Below, piece after piece: positions 27,140-39,058 of a DNA stretch of 64,000 bases (the stretch's first letter is position 1; each line of letters opens with the position of its first letter). The translations under genes and the position numbers were made by a program. Origin of the DNA: Mesodorylaimus sp. YZB2_4 (Eukaryota > Nematoda > Enoplea > Dorylaimida > Dorylaimidae). A model generated the notes under the pieces. That model ran no database searches. It had not been told where the DNA came from and was given only the letters and a program-made list of their open reading frames with translations. The stretch spans positions 186,001-250,000 of the forward strand of contig JASANH010001455.1 of assembly GCA_030248295.1 (NCBI GenBank), read 5' to 3'.

Positions 27140-27606
27140 TGTTTGCATTTTGTACACCTTCGATTTGATTCTTCTAACGATAAGTACATTCTACAGTACT
27201 GCACTGTGTGCGTGTGACCTGCCGCCACTTCTGCCTGCGCTGCGGACCCTCATAGTCAGTCTTACATCGTCCAAAGTGTGTGTCGGCCGCCACGTGGGAT
27301 CAATTACTTGAACTCTACTGCCTGCCTTGATGATCACAATCCTATCTGTTAGCCACAGGTTTAGCATGCCATATTCTTTTAGGCGACCTCCACTTTTGTA
27401 ACAGCGCGTTCTGTGGGCCATCCGCCCACGACTACTGGATGAGGATTGGATACGAAACGCATCATCGGTCCTGCCCCTGACATGCATGCACTTTACACTA
27501 ACTAAGCACGAGCTCATGGTTCTGACCACCCCTGCCTGCACACACGTCATTCTGCGCTCTGCGAGCGAGCTGTGCGGCTGGTTGCGTGCGATCTGTGGTT
27601 GCTTTG

Positions 27607-28968
27607 ATGGCGTCGAAATACGAGCGTTCTGTGGAATTAGTGATTGGAGATGTGGAAAGTTTGTGCGGAGAGTACTCAAAGGCGATCGGAATCGATGACC
27701 AAAAGCAACAACTGCACTTACAATTGTCGACGATTAAGCTTCTGGATGAGCTGCAAATGCCTGCCATCGACCACGCCAAACACGAAGTGAGTCATTTGGA
27801 ACCTATTGGAAAAAAGTATGAATTCTGTTGATTTTTGCAGGTTGCTCTCCTGCGCCGACTCAAGAAGAGCTTGACTCGCTTGATCAGCTGTGGCGAAAAG
27901 GTTCTGGAATCGCCCGAGATGGTCGATCGTCTGAAAGCGTTTCGGGACGAAGTACAGATTCTCTCGACGTGGTCGCCGGTCGCTTTCATGCAGTAAGTGA
28001 TCTTATCACTTGAATGTCTGGTGTATGATAATCCCCGTTTATCTTCTAGACCTCGAAAACTAGTGATCAACAAGCCCGTCGCCAGCTGGGAGACTACGAG
28101 TTCGAGTATGGATGCTGAGCGCACGCGAACGCCGACCCCGGAAGCTCGTCGACCCGGCCATGAAAAAGATCGTTCTGATCACGTGACAGAGTTGAATTCG
28201 AGTGGGTGGCGAAAACTCGATGAAAAGTGTTCCAAGGAAAGCGGTTCAAGCTGCCGAAGTGCCGAAAATACGAACGCTACGAAAACGAGCAGTTTGTCGG
28301 GAGCTCATTGCAAGCCTGAAGAACGTTCGTTTCGCGTCTGGACTGATCTAGACTCGCAAAAGCCGCCAACATCGCTGCCGAAATTTGACGGGCACAACGC
28401 CGAAGCGAGCGATGGACCGCCGTCAATTATCGAAGCGAAATCTGGAACCAATGACACGAAGACGAAAAGCGGAAGGCCCGCCGCGGCTGCCATAGGAAAA
28501 GAAAAATCGGCGCCTCTGAAAGGAAATCTGTAAGTCTATTTTCCCATCAAGGTTTGTTATCGTACGGCCACCTTTCCAGACAAGATCAACCTACGCCACG
28601 GTCGATGCAGTTTCGGAAGCTGCCTCAAATGACGACTGCCAAAGAAGTCACGCAGCAATCGGAAACAGTAAGAATCGTAGTTTTTCTTTTTTTCCCCTGA
28701 GGAATTCTCTTCGTAGGGTACGCGCTCGGGCGTGAGCATGCAGCTGATTCTCGCCATCGCTGGTGCTTCGATTCTGCTGTTGTTCATCATGGTGGCCTCA
28801 ACTGGAGGAGAACACGCGCGGCCAGCTCCCGCCCCGCAACGCTTGCGCATGACTGGATGGCAAGTGGCTTGTAACATGGCCAACACGATGTGCGAGGAGT
28901 ACGGCGTGGCTTGCACCAAGTACTGCGTGTCGGGGCTGCAACGTGCCAAATGGAAGAGCAGACGCTGA
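27607..28968 (+). CDS. unrecognised one-TM protein, five exons
   Basis: Exons 27607-27786, 27841-27992, 28050-28529, 28580-28667 and 28717-28968 join in frame with good GT-AG sites and introns of 49-57 bases, giving 383 residues. Residues 1-110 are helical and Leu-rich (YERSVELVIGDVESLCGEYS, then LLRRLKKSLTRLISCGEKVL). About 115-300 are a polar, Ser/Lys/Asp-rich disordered stretch. A transmembrane helix lies at about 308-327 (LILAIAGASILLLFIMVAST), followed by 56 residues with four Cys in MANTMCEEYGVACTKYC. There is no signal peptide, so the N-terminus is probably cytosolic, as in type II or near tail-anchored proteins. I do not recognise the family. Confidence 0.75.
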
Positions 28969-31900
28969 ATGATCAATCCTGTGCGTGATCTGGTGTGATT
29001 TCATGGATTTGCTGCTCGATGCCAAAGTTCTCTTGCTTCGTGATTGTTGCTGAACTTGTAGAATACTTGCCTGCCCACGGTGATACAGTAGGTAGCTGAC
29101 CAGGGTTCATGTATGCACAGATCTAACGACGGAACTCAACGTAAGCTGGAGACTGCTCTTGGCGGCCACAACACAGACTGACACCAACACACCACGATCA
29201 GTAGAAAACAGGTTAGTCCCTATGCAAATCGAGGACCGCTGAAAAAAGTTATGAATATCACTAAAATCTTGCATTGACGATTTCTCGCAATATAAAATGG
29301 TTTTTGTGGCTGACGTGACCCTTGGTGAACGATACTTGGCTATTAGAGTCTATTGTGGAACATGTGCGCGCGTTACAGTATGCTTTGAAACTGTTGTGTC
29401 AGATCAACTGGCAAGCAGGCCCTTTGGATCACAACGGCAACAGTTTATGGGCGTCCTTCCCCCACAGCCCCAGGTCGTTGGTATCTTCTACATTCGAGAT
29501 GCTCTGTCATACAAAGGTCTCGAGATGCCGCTTGGTCCATCTTCTCCGTTTCGTTGAATTCCATGCGCTCTTCACCATCATCAGCCGGTCGTCATGTCAA
29601 GTCGCAACTGTCCGCAAACACATCACTCACTTCCAGCGGACGACTGTGTTGAGTTGGGTTGCCAAAACAAAGCTGATATTCATCTCAAATAAATTCAAGA
29701 GAAGAAAGCCGGGGTGGCAAAGATGGTTGTGGCGTTGCTCCCGCATTTCTTGGGCCAGCAATTCTGACTGACTGAATGATTTTACTGTGCCAAAAGACTT
29801 GCAGCCCATCCCAAGTAACACAGAGCACAAGTTTAAAACAGTAAAACAAGCAAATCATTGTGTATTACATGCTGTCGCAGATCATTAGTGTTCCAATGAC
29901 CTGTGTTTTTCACTGTGTGACCTGACCAGTGACCGGCGAGGAATTGTAAATTTTCTTGCTTTTACTTCGACATTCATCGGACAAAAAATGTTGCTTATAG
30001 TCGGCACCAGCAACAAAGCTTCTCTGTGTTTGCAACTTTAATTTTACCAAGAAATTTCACCGCAGCTGACAATTTCCTGGCATTACGTGAAATTCCACAT
30101 GCAGCCCAAGAAACTGAATTTTTATCAACCTCAAAAAGATATGTAAAACTGTTTTTGATGGCTTTGGGAAACCAAGAAAACTGACACCCATTAAAAATCA
30201 GAGATACATCTCATTCGTTATAACATCGATTCCTGTTCCAACTGCCTGCCGAATGAGAAAAGGCGCCTTGCAAGGCTGGAATTGGCTGGTACAGCCAGAA
30301 TACCTTGCGCCAATGAGGCCAAGTTTGGATAAGAGCTAGTGAGAAGAGAGAGTGGCCACACGGATGGATGGCATACGCGAGCAAGCACTACACTGGCACA
30401 CAGTAAGTCTATGGTAGGTAGTACAAGAGTAAGATAACTGCGATAGCACAAGACTCACAATCAGCAGGGGCCAGTTTCACAGTGCGATTCTAATTTCTAG
30501 AGGTACAAATTCGGGACACTTTTAGGACAGCAACTTGGGACAACGCTGAGACACCAATTTATAATGCGTCACAATATCTGTCCTATATGTGCCTTATCTG
30601 TAGACTTAGGTGCGTCCTAAGACATGTCACATCTTGTTTCACAGTAAAAACGGAGCAGACCACAAAATTTAATGCGGGAAATACACACTGTCCGTGTAAG
30701 CTGGGCACCCACTACTGGTCTAAGTTTGCTGTGCGATTGTATCGAAATAAGTTTACTATGTCACGAGGACGCCTTGGCTAAGGCAGCCTGGTCCACATTT
30801 TATGAGCTCTGTAAACGTGCCAACTTGGGTTTATTTTATAAGCTTTACCAATTGTTAATGAGTTAATTAATTTTGTGTGTCCCCCTCCCCTGTCAAGTGC
30901 ATGTACATATTTGCTTGGGTAAGGAGTAAAATGATGGAGATGGGATTCTGTTGCCCCTTTTCGGCCTCAATGGCTAAGTAAAGACGACAGAATTTCATTC
31001 CAGCTGAAAAAGAACCGTTTTTGCGGGTCGAGACAGCTAAGGCAAAGTGCCAAAATCTCAGGACCCCCTAGAATCGCCCAAAAAATTTCTCTAGAAAGGT
31101 CAGCTCAAAATCGCCTGGATGAAGGGCAATTGCCCTGCGCCTGACAGCGCTGCTGGGAAATAAATACACCAGAAAGTGTCTCAGGACATGGTCGAGGTCG
31201 TCCTAAACTTGGGACACCAAGCTGATTGTGTAATGACTGTCCAAGAATTTAGGACATGCCTTGGGATTTAGAACTGTGCAACTGCTCCCAGATCCCAACA
31301 CAGGAAAGTAAGAGGCTGAAAATTTTTTCACTAACATTTCACTAAATTTACCTTCTTTCGCTGCCAGAATACTCTGACCGGGTGCAAGAAATTCTGACCT
31401 GACTCTGACCTTGACCGACCCTTTAAAAAACTTGCTGACCTGGCAGTCATCTGAACTACCTGAATTCGCCCCATTTGTACTAAAATACTGGACTTGAAAA
31501 TTGCGCTTTTTAAGGAAGGTATTTAAATGTGTCATGGTAGGGGGAGCGCTCATTTTAGTAGCGCTTCTCATGGTACTTTTCATATTATATTTGTAAATTT
31601 TTTTCGATAAAGTTTCAGCAAGGAAAGTAATGAGGGCCAGCCACAAAAGCACCGCAAAACTCTCGATTTTTGACCCACCTCACAAATGGTCGACCATTTC
31701 AGCTTTAACCCCCTCCAATGATGTTTTGCAAAATGCATTTTATGCGTTCTTGAGTTTGACAAAGTGCCTTCTCCTTCGAAACAATCGAATTTCGATTTTG
31801 TGAACGCCTCCACGAACTTTCCACACAACTTGTTTCCCTTAGATGCCATTTCAATTGAGAATAAGGGTCCTGGTAAATCGAAATTTAATCATCGAGAACG

Positions 31901-32100
31901 AACGACCACAGAAAAGACTTAAGCGCGCAGTTTTTACAAATGAATGTAAAACGGTGTTCCTGTCATCAAAATTTAAAAACCTAAAGCAGTCGACCCAGCA
32001 GCCGCCTACCCCTCTCGTCCTCTCCCGACCGCAGCTGAGCTTGTTGTGACCCCCTCAGGCTGTCGTCGACCTTTATTGATGGCCCCTGATCGAAGTATTA
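28969..32100. other. intergenic, no gene supported
   Basis: No exon with convincing signals was found. A plus-strand open stretch at 29322-29771 lacks domain or splice support. From 32040 to 32087 the sequence is the right end of a GGGGCCAT-type MITE (CTTTATTGATGGCCCC). Confidence 0.4.
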
Positions 32101-32113
32101 TCAAGGAAAGTGT

Positions 32114-32251
32114 ATGTGTTATAAACTAATTGAACCTGATACTGGACTCGACATCATGAGTCGCATGAAGGATATTGTGGAATACAATTTTTCGGTTCAA
32201 GCACTTCGCTGTCCTTCAACCGTACTGGACGCCCGTGTGCTGCTTCCACAG
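32114..32251 (+). CDS. possible isolated coding exon
   Basis: After an ATG, 46 codons read MCYKLIEPDTGLDIMSRMKD and then IVEYNFSVQALRCPSTVLDA up to CTTCCACAG|GTGAAT, a good donor. The composition looks protein-like, but no further exon was found and the family is unknown. It starts 27 bases after a MITE end, so it may be a leftover of a disrupted gene. Confidence 0.2.
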
Positions 32252-32868
32252 GTGAATGCTATACCATCCTCCTAATCAGTGCAGTATATGCAAGTGCTAC
32301 CAGTATTTGTACACTTGTGGTTGAGCTATCTCAACAGCAGCTAGACCTTGCAACAATAAAGTACCGGAAACCTTACACGCCTGCTTGATCCCGTACAGAC
32401 CTCGAAACTTGAAAGGTACAGCTGTAACATGTCGCTTCTCTAACGGAGGGATGAATGTAACTTGTGCCTGAAGCCGGCAGTGTGTCCGTCGATTAGCACA
32501 AGTGGACTGTAGTCCATCTTTTGGGTTAATGTTTCACCAGTCTTACACTACTATAGAGGTCGGAGACTACTGCTCTGATCGTGAGTTTTATGCGATAGCG
32601 GCACCAAGGATTCGACCGATGAGAGTCAGGCGCCTAGACTCAGGAGGCGGTAACCAGGCAGGACGTAGGTGGTGGGCGCGTGTCACAGAGCGCATACACA
32701 AGGAGCAGTATCATCTGCCAAAAGCTGATATGTGCTTCACCTAGTAACTAGATTCGCACAGAACACAAATTAGTGGGTCACTAAGTAGACAGTTGAGTGC
32801 TCATAAATCATACCTCACATTGCATTGCGCTAGAACCGCACACTGATGACTCACCAATCACAGAGGCT

Positions 32869-33911
32869 CACCCTGTTTTTTCTTCTCATTGCACTCATCC
32901 CGGGTCATTAGTCGGTTTGTGTCACTGACCACTTGGTCGACGAAGTAAGATTGGCCAGAAAAGCAGTAGCCATCGCGAGTATCATCGAGAGAGTGCTTGC
33001 ACGTGGCACCATCATTCAATGGTACCAGATCAGGCGTGTTTGGGCATTGTGTCGTGTTTTTTCACAAACATCAACCCATTCTGACCCTTGCAGTATTCTG
33101 TTGGATCTAAGGGCTGGTCACATTTATGGCATACCCACAGCCGCAGGGGCAAGCCTAAAACAAAAACGACAAGTGACATTAATTTGAACAGATAGTGAAG
33201 GTCTCACCTCGGCAGAAGCTCGTTGTCGTTCTGTGCTTGCCTATCTTACATCGAAGATGTTGCATCCACACCAGAGCATCCTGTCGCGCGCTGCAAGAGC
33301 TCTTCCTTTGCTGACAGTCTTTTCTAGTCACTGTTGTGCGCGGAACAAAATGTTTGTCAAAAGACTTCCAGCATGGGCTGGCTTCGTCGCAGTTGTCCTC
33401 CCACGCAGCCTCTTCATTCCAGCTTCGCTCCTCCATCCCGCCGCACTCCTGCTCGCGCTGACCATCCTCCGAGCACACTCCGTGCCGACCCGAGGCCAAC
33501 TTGCACAGCTGGTTGTCGGCCGCTGATCCATTTATCCTCAAGTAGCTGCCAGTAGTCGAATCTTTGGTCAGGAATCCACCACGAATCTTGGTCATTTCAT
33601 AGGCGAACACAGAGCGATCCCCGCCACCACCCGCACAAGATTCGATGATCGGCGAAGTGGCAGCCGAGCAGGATCGATCCGTGTCTTTGCCCAGTTGTTC
33701 CTAGCAAACGCTTTCGAACAAGGTGGTCACATTGCCCATATAGAGCACTTTCACAGTCGACGTTGGTTGGATTACGTTGGTCGTGATAATGGAGGACGAG
33801 TAGGAGATCGTCGTCAGTTTCTTCCCGCTAATCTCCTTGAATACCCCGAGCGCGAACAATATGATGACTACCGTGATGACGATCACAGCCAGTGCCACGA
33901 GGGCGCCCATC
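32869..33911 (-). pseudogene. Cys-rich type II membrane protein family, copy 3 (broken)
   Basis: This is collinear with the intact copies at 34317 and 36787. The transmembrane region (VALAVIVITVVIILFALGVF), stalk and ectodomain are recognisable. A TAG at 33701-33703 replaces the Gln after FESVC. Two substitutions alter the Cys pattern (a Cys becomes Arg in EDGQREQECG, with a new Cys nearby). In the second exon a one-base insertion at about 33055 shifts the frame in the stretch equal to FLNCTIQCPN. The 5' end is cut at about 33912, within the transmembrane-coding sequence, where it abuts the 3' flank of the next copy. Confidence 0.85.
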
Positions 33912-34316
33912 GAGAAACCAAATATTCCCTAGAGGGACATCTCTCGATTCAATATTTTTCTTTTTGTACTTGGTACATTATATTTTCTGGGGCGAATATT
34001 ATCCTTGGTAAAGTCAAATAGGAAAAGTGGGCATCGGAACATCATCAAGGCAAATGTGGAATCTACTGCACTTTACTTCGGGAGCTGTTCTGCAGTTATA
34101 AAACACAAGTCATATCACATCAATGAATCAAGTCAATAATACATATTCGACAATAATAATCGTCATACCGCAAAAAGCTGATACGTAGGTGCTTCACCTA
34201 GCGGTAGCAATTGTACAAAACACGGATGAGTATACTAAACATACAGCCCGGAGTGCAAAATCATGGTTAGTCATGAGAGTCATACCTCACAATGCCTAGT
34301 GCTAAGGAATCACCAA
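33912..34316. repeat. 3' flank shared by copies 1 and 2 of the tandem array
   Basis: The sequence from GAGAAACCAAATATTCCCTA to the stop codon of copy 2 matches 36388-36786 beside copy 1 almost base for base. This marks the duplicated unit of the array. Confidence 0.8.
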
Positions 34317-35584
34317 TCATAGAGAGTCATGTTTTTTCTTCTCATCACATTCTTCCCATGACATGATTCGGTTTGTGTCGCTGACCACTTGATCAGCGAA
34401 GTAACATTGACCAGCAAAGCAGTATGCATCGCGCGTGTCATCGAGAGAGTGCTTGCACGCGGCACCATCATTCAATGGTACCAGATCAGGCGTGTTTGGG
34501 CATTGTATCGTGCAGTTCAGAAACATCAACCCATTCTGACCCTTGCAGTATTCTGTTGGATCTAAGGGCTGGTCACATTTATGGCATACCCACAGCCGCA
34601 GGGGCAAGCCTAAAACAAAAACGACAAGTGACATTAATTTGAACAGATAGTGAAGGTCTCACCTCGGCAGAAGCTGGTTGCCGTTCTGTGCTTGCCTATC
34701 TTACATCGAAGATGCTGCATCCACACCAGGGCATCCTGTCGCGCGCTGCAAGAGCTCTTCCTTTCCTGACAGTCTTTTCTAGTCACTGTTGTGCGCGGAA
34801 CAAAATGTTTGTCATAAGACTTCCAGCATGGGTTGGCTTCGTCGCAGTTGTCCTCCCACGTAGCCTCTTCATTCCAGCTTCGCTCCTCCATCCCGCCGTA
34901 CTCCTGTTCGCACTGACCATCCTCCCAGCACACTCCGAGTCGACCCGAGGCCATCTTGCACAGCTGATTGTCGGGCACTGATCCATTCACCATCAAGTAG
35001 CTGCCGTTAGTCAAATCTTCGGTCAGGAATCCAGTAGGAACAGTGGTCATTTCATAGGCGAACACAGTGCAATCCCCGCCACCACCCGCACACGAGTCGA
35101 TGATCGGCGAAGTGGCAGCCAGGCAGGATCGATCCGTGTCCTTGCCCAGTTGTTCCTGGCAAACGCTTTCGAACAAAGTGGTCACATTGCCCATATAGGG
35201 CATTTTCACAGTCGACGTTGGTTGGATTACGTTGGTCGTGATAATGGAGGAGGAGTAGGAGGTCGTCGTCAGTTTCTTCCCACTAGTCTTCTTGAAAACC
35301 CCCAGCGCGAACAATATGATGACTACCACGATGACGATCACAGCCAGTGCCACGAGGGTGCCCACGATTATAAACTTGGTTCGGCTGCTGTTCTCTTTCG
35401 GCTCTTTCTTCAGCTTCTGGGGTTCTTCTCCGACAGTCCTACCACTTCCTTTCTCGTCTGTGCTGCTGGGCATCGAGCCGGCGGTGGCCGAACTGAAACG
35501 TTGTCCGTCGCTCTGAATGTTGGAATTCTTTTTGTTGCAGTGCGCTTGCTGCGAATTCGATATCATTTTTCCGTCGTTCTCCAT
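34317..35584 (-). CDS. type II membrane protein with Cys-rich ectodomain, copy 2
   Basis: Exon 1 is 35584-34663 and exon 2 is 34609-34317, with a 53-base intron. The product is 404 residues. I chose the ATG at 35584 (MENDGKMISN) because copy 1 also starts right after an in-frame NSK, although the frame is open to 35788. Residues 1-70 are polar and cytosolic, 71-97 are the transmembrane helix, then comes a Thr/Ser-rich stalk and a Cys-rich ectodomain from about 130. Two short knuckles (GVCWEDGQCEQ and DAYCFAGQCYFADQ) resemble Cys-x(3-4)-G-x-C turns of ADAM/ADAMTS Cys-rich domains, which is only a shape match. There is no signal peptide, protease or known fold. Function unknown. Confidence 0.8.
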
Positions 35585-36387
35585 TTCCAATTTGCTGTTT
35601 TTGCTTAGATAACTATCGAAAATTCTTGTCATAAAAATCACCGAAAAATGTCTCCGGCCCAAACAGAGGTAGCCATTGGCCAGCACTAGCTTAGGCTGGT
35701 CTCGACGCGATCCAAGTGTAAAGATTACTGTAAAGCGGGAGTCTGAATACTGGCTTCCCCAATGCAGGTAGCTATCGTGAATGGACATTATTGTCAGTAT
35801 GAATTTGGTTTAATCGACACGAACCCACAAAAATTCAAGGTACCAAAAAGGGGAAGTACATGCGATTTGAAGCACCTTTGGAGCGGAGTGTAACACGAAT
35901 CAAGGTTGACAACGTTCCACTTGTGCCTATCGATGGGCCAGGCACATGTTACATACTGCTTCTTGTATATACTGTATATTCGTGCTTCGCCGATGCTGGT
36001 TCCCTACTGTTGCTTCCGAAGCTCCAGATTTGGACTATTTTGATGGGTGCCTTGAGAAGGGTGGCTCCAGTATCTTTCAGCTCACCTTCGCTTCTTAGCA
36101 CTGGTCTCTGCCTGTCTAGATACTTCTCTCGAGAATCCCTTCTGGAGACACGCAGGAGAAAGAATCCTTATCTGGGAGAGAGAGCAGATTAGAACTGTTC
36201 ATCAAATATGTAGATTCGAGCCACCCAGCCTGTATCGAAACTGCCGAGCTGACTAGTGCAGTGAAAAACTCTCGCTTTAGTGGCAGCTAAGGAGTAAGTA
36301 CAGAAATTGGCTGACATAAAGTGGTCCAAACACTGGACCTGAAAATTGTATTATATTTCAAGGGGACTGTTGAAGAGGGGAATTAGA

Positions 36388-36786
36388 AACCAAATATTCC
36401 CTAGAGGAATATCTCTCGATTCAATATTTTTCTTTTTGTTCTCGGCACATTATATTTTCTGGGGCAAATATTACCCTTGGTAAAGTCAAAAAGGAAAAGT
36501 GGGCATCGGAGTATCATCAAGGCAAATGTGGAATCTACTGCGCTTCACTTCGGGAACTGTTCTGTAGTTATAAAACACAAGTCATATCACATCAATGAAT
36601 CAAGTCAATAATACATATTCGACAATATTAAGTCATCCCGCAAAAAGCTGATACATATGTGCTTCACCTAGCGGTAGCATTTGTACAAAACACGGATGAG
36701 TATACTAAACATACAGCCCGGAGTGCAAAATCATGGTTAGTCATGAGAGTCATACCTCACAATGCCTAGTGCTAAGGAATCACCAA
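36388..36786. repeat. 3' flank of copy 1, duplicated at 33912-34316
   Basis: This contains GAAACCAAATATTCCCTAGA and TTGGTAAAGTCAAA in the same order as the flank of copy 2. Confidence 0.8.
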
Positions 36787-38429
36787 TCATAGAGAGTCAT
36801 GTTTTTTCCGCTCGTAGCATTCATCCCATGACATAATTCGATTCGTGTCGCTGACCACTTGATCAGCGAAGTAACATTGGCCAGCATAGCAGTATGCATC
36901 GCGCGTGTCATCGAGAGAGTGCTTGCACGCGGCACCATCATTCAATGGTACCAGATCAGGCGTGTTTGGGCATTGTATCGTGCAGTTCAGAAACACCAAC
37001 CCATTCTGACCCTTGCAGTATTCTGTTGGATCTAAGGGCTGCTCACATTTATGGCATACCCACAGCCGCAGGGGCAAGCCTAAAACAAAAATGACAAGTG
37101 ACATAAATTTGAACAGATAGTGAAGGTCTCACCTTGGCAGAAGTTGGTTGTCGTTCTGTGCTTGGCTATCTTACATCGAAGATGTTGCATCCACACCAGG
37201 GCATCCTGTTGCCCAGTGCATAAGTCTTTCTTTTCCTGGCACTGTTTTCTAGTCACTGTTGTGCGCGGAACAAAATGTTTGTCATAAGACTTCCAGCATG
37301 GGTTTGCTTCGTCGCAGTTGTCCTCCCACGTAGCCTCTTCATTCCAGCTTCGCTCCTCCATCCCGCCATACTCCTGCTCGCACTGACCATCCTCCCAGCA
37401 CACTCCGAGTCGACCCGAGGCCATCTTGCACAGCTGATTGTCGGGCACTGATCCATTCACCATCAAGTAGCTGCCGTTAGTCAAATCTTTGACCAGGAAT
37501 CCAGTAGGAACAGTGGTCATTTCATAGGCGAACACAGTGCAATCCCCGCCACCACCCGCACACGAGTCGATGATCGGCGAGGTGGCAGCCAAGCAGGATC
37601 GATCCGTGTCTTTGCCAAGTTGTTCCTGGCAAACGCTTTCGAACAAGGTGGTCACATTGCCCATGTAGGGCTCTTTCGACGTCGTTACCAACCGCTGCGT
37701 GGTTTTAGTCGTTGGGAACGCGGCCGCCGTATCATTGGTGGTATCGACTGCGCTGGATGGAAGATTCGTCAAGTGGATGACGCCGAACACGAGCAAGACA
37801 ATTAAGGCGATTGCGGCGAGTACAGCGAATGGCAGCAGGACGCCGTAGATGACGCAAGAGCAGCATCGGCTTCGTGGTGCCTTGCCTTCTTGTACAGGCA
37901 GCTTTTCATGGTCGCGCTCATCCCTGACGTCGATGCCCGTCTTCGGATCAATATAACTCGGCAGTGAACTGGCAGTGTTGGACCTGGAGCCTCGAGCGAT
38001 GGGCGGTTTGTTCGCATCATAGCTCGCTCCGGATTTCGATGACTGCTGAGAGGTCGCTGACCTTTTCGACAGACTTCGTTTCGACTGGTCATGCATATTG
38101 GACTTGATCGATGCAGGATCGATCGCAGTCTTGGCGCTAAGCGATGGAGGCAAAGCTAGACTTCCTTCGCGAGCTAGTTCGCGTAATTCGAAAGACCAAT
38201 CGATAGCTTTCTTGGTCGATCCAGATTTCGAATTTCCTTGATTGATCGATCCAGTATCTTTCGCAGTTTTCAGCCCGCTCAATGAAGAAGGATCGTCGGG
38301 ACGACTTTTGGCTGTAGTTGCTTTCATCGATTCGTTTCGTAGAGGAACTTGACTCTGATGCAGCATACTCGATTTGGAACTGCTAGCAGGTCGATGCGAA
38401 ATAGAACTCGGTTTTTCTTTTTTCACCAT
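36787..38429 (-). CDS. type II membrane protein with Cys-rich ectodomain, copy 1
   Basis: Exon 1 is 38429-37133 and exon 2 is 37079-36787, with a 53-base intron at the same site as copy 2. The product is 529 residues. The cytosolic part (1-190) is long, Ser/Lys-rich and unrelated to that of copy 2. A Cys cluster (RSRCCSC, about 186-192) precedes the transmembrane helix at 193-218 and could be palmitoylated. The stalk also differs. From PYMGNVTTLFESVCQEQLGK (about 254) onward the ectodomain is nearly identical to copy 2. The frame is open upstream to 38516, but MVKKEKPSS is the better start. It lies head to head with MLYCD (39059), with 630 bases between. Function unknown. Confidence 0.8.
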
Positions 38430-39058
38430 CTTTGAATTGTTGGACGTAATAAAATAGCTGAAAGGTTTCACTGGAAGTATTTGGAAAACGCGTAGAAAAA
38501 ACTCAAGACAAAGCAACGTATCACAAAGCGTTCAGAAATCACAATACGACACTGGCCGCAAGCTAGCTTCGTCGTCAGCGCACTCTTTACGCTATCAGGT
38601 TCCATCACGAAAAACGGTCTATCAGGTCTTGTCGCGAAAAAGGCTACTGTATGGCGGGAATTTCAAAATTTTCTGTTCCCGGAATCTCTGTTCCTTTAGC
38701 TTGGAGACCTAGCATTTGCACGTCCAAGCATATTCAGGCTAGCACGACCAACCAAGAGTTACATTTAACAAAAAAAGCGTATAGTAGAGGTAAGTGCTGC
38801 ACATGCTCCTGCACCTGCACCCACCAGTGAAGCTGAACTGTTACACCTAATCTACTCCGCAAGCCATTGCCAGGAACAGTAATGAACACTAAAAACAGTA
38901 GGACCGACATTCTTAGCATCATAAGCACAGGATTTTCAAATCTCGCGCTCATTGTCATAGAACGTTTTTTCGTCTGCTTGAAGCGGCAAAATGTCAGAAG
39001 CGAACTTTGAACTTATGTTTTCGTTTTGAACTTTTCGAGGAAGTTTGGCAAAATAGTG
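38430..39058. promoter_or_regulatory. shared intergenic region between copy 1 and MLYCD
   Basis: This 629-base stretch separates two divergent starts and must contain both promoters unless long 5' introns exist. I see no clear TATA box. A GGCGGGAATTTC near 38655 occurs in other spacers too. Confidence 0.35.

Noticed and set aside
29322..29771. 149-codon plus-strand frame
   Set aside because: No recognisable domain, no start context or splice signals, and a composition like the surrounding non-coding DNA.
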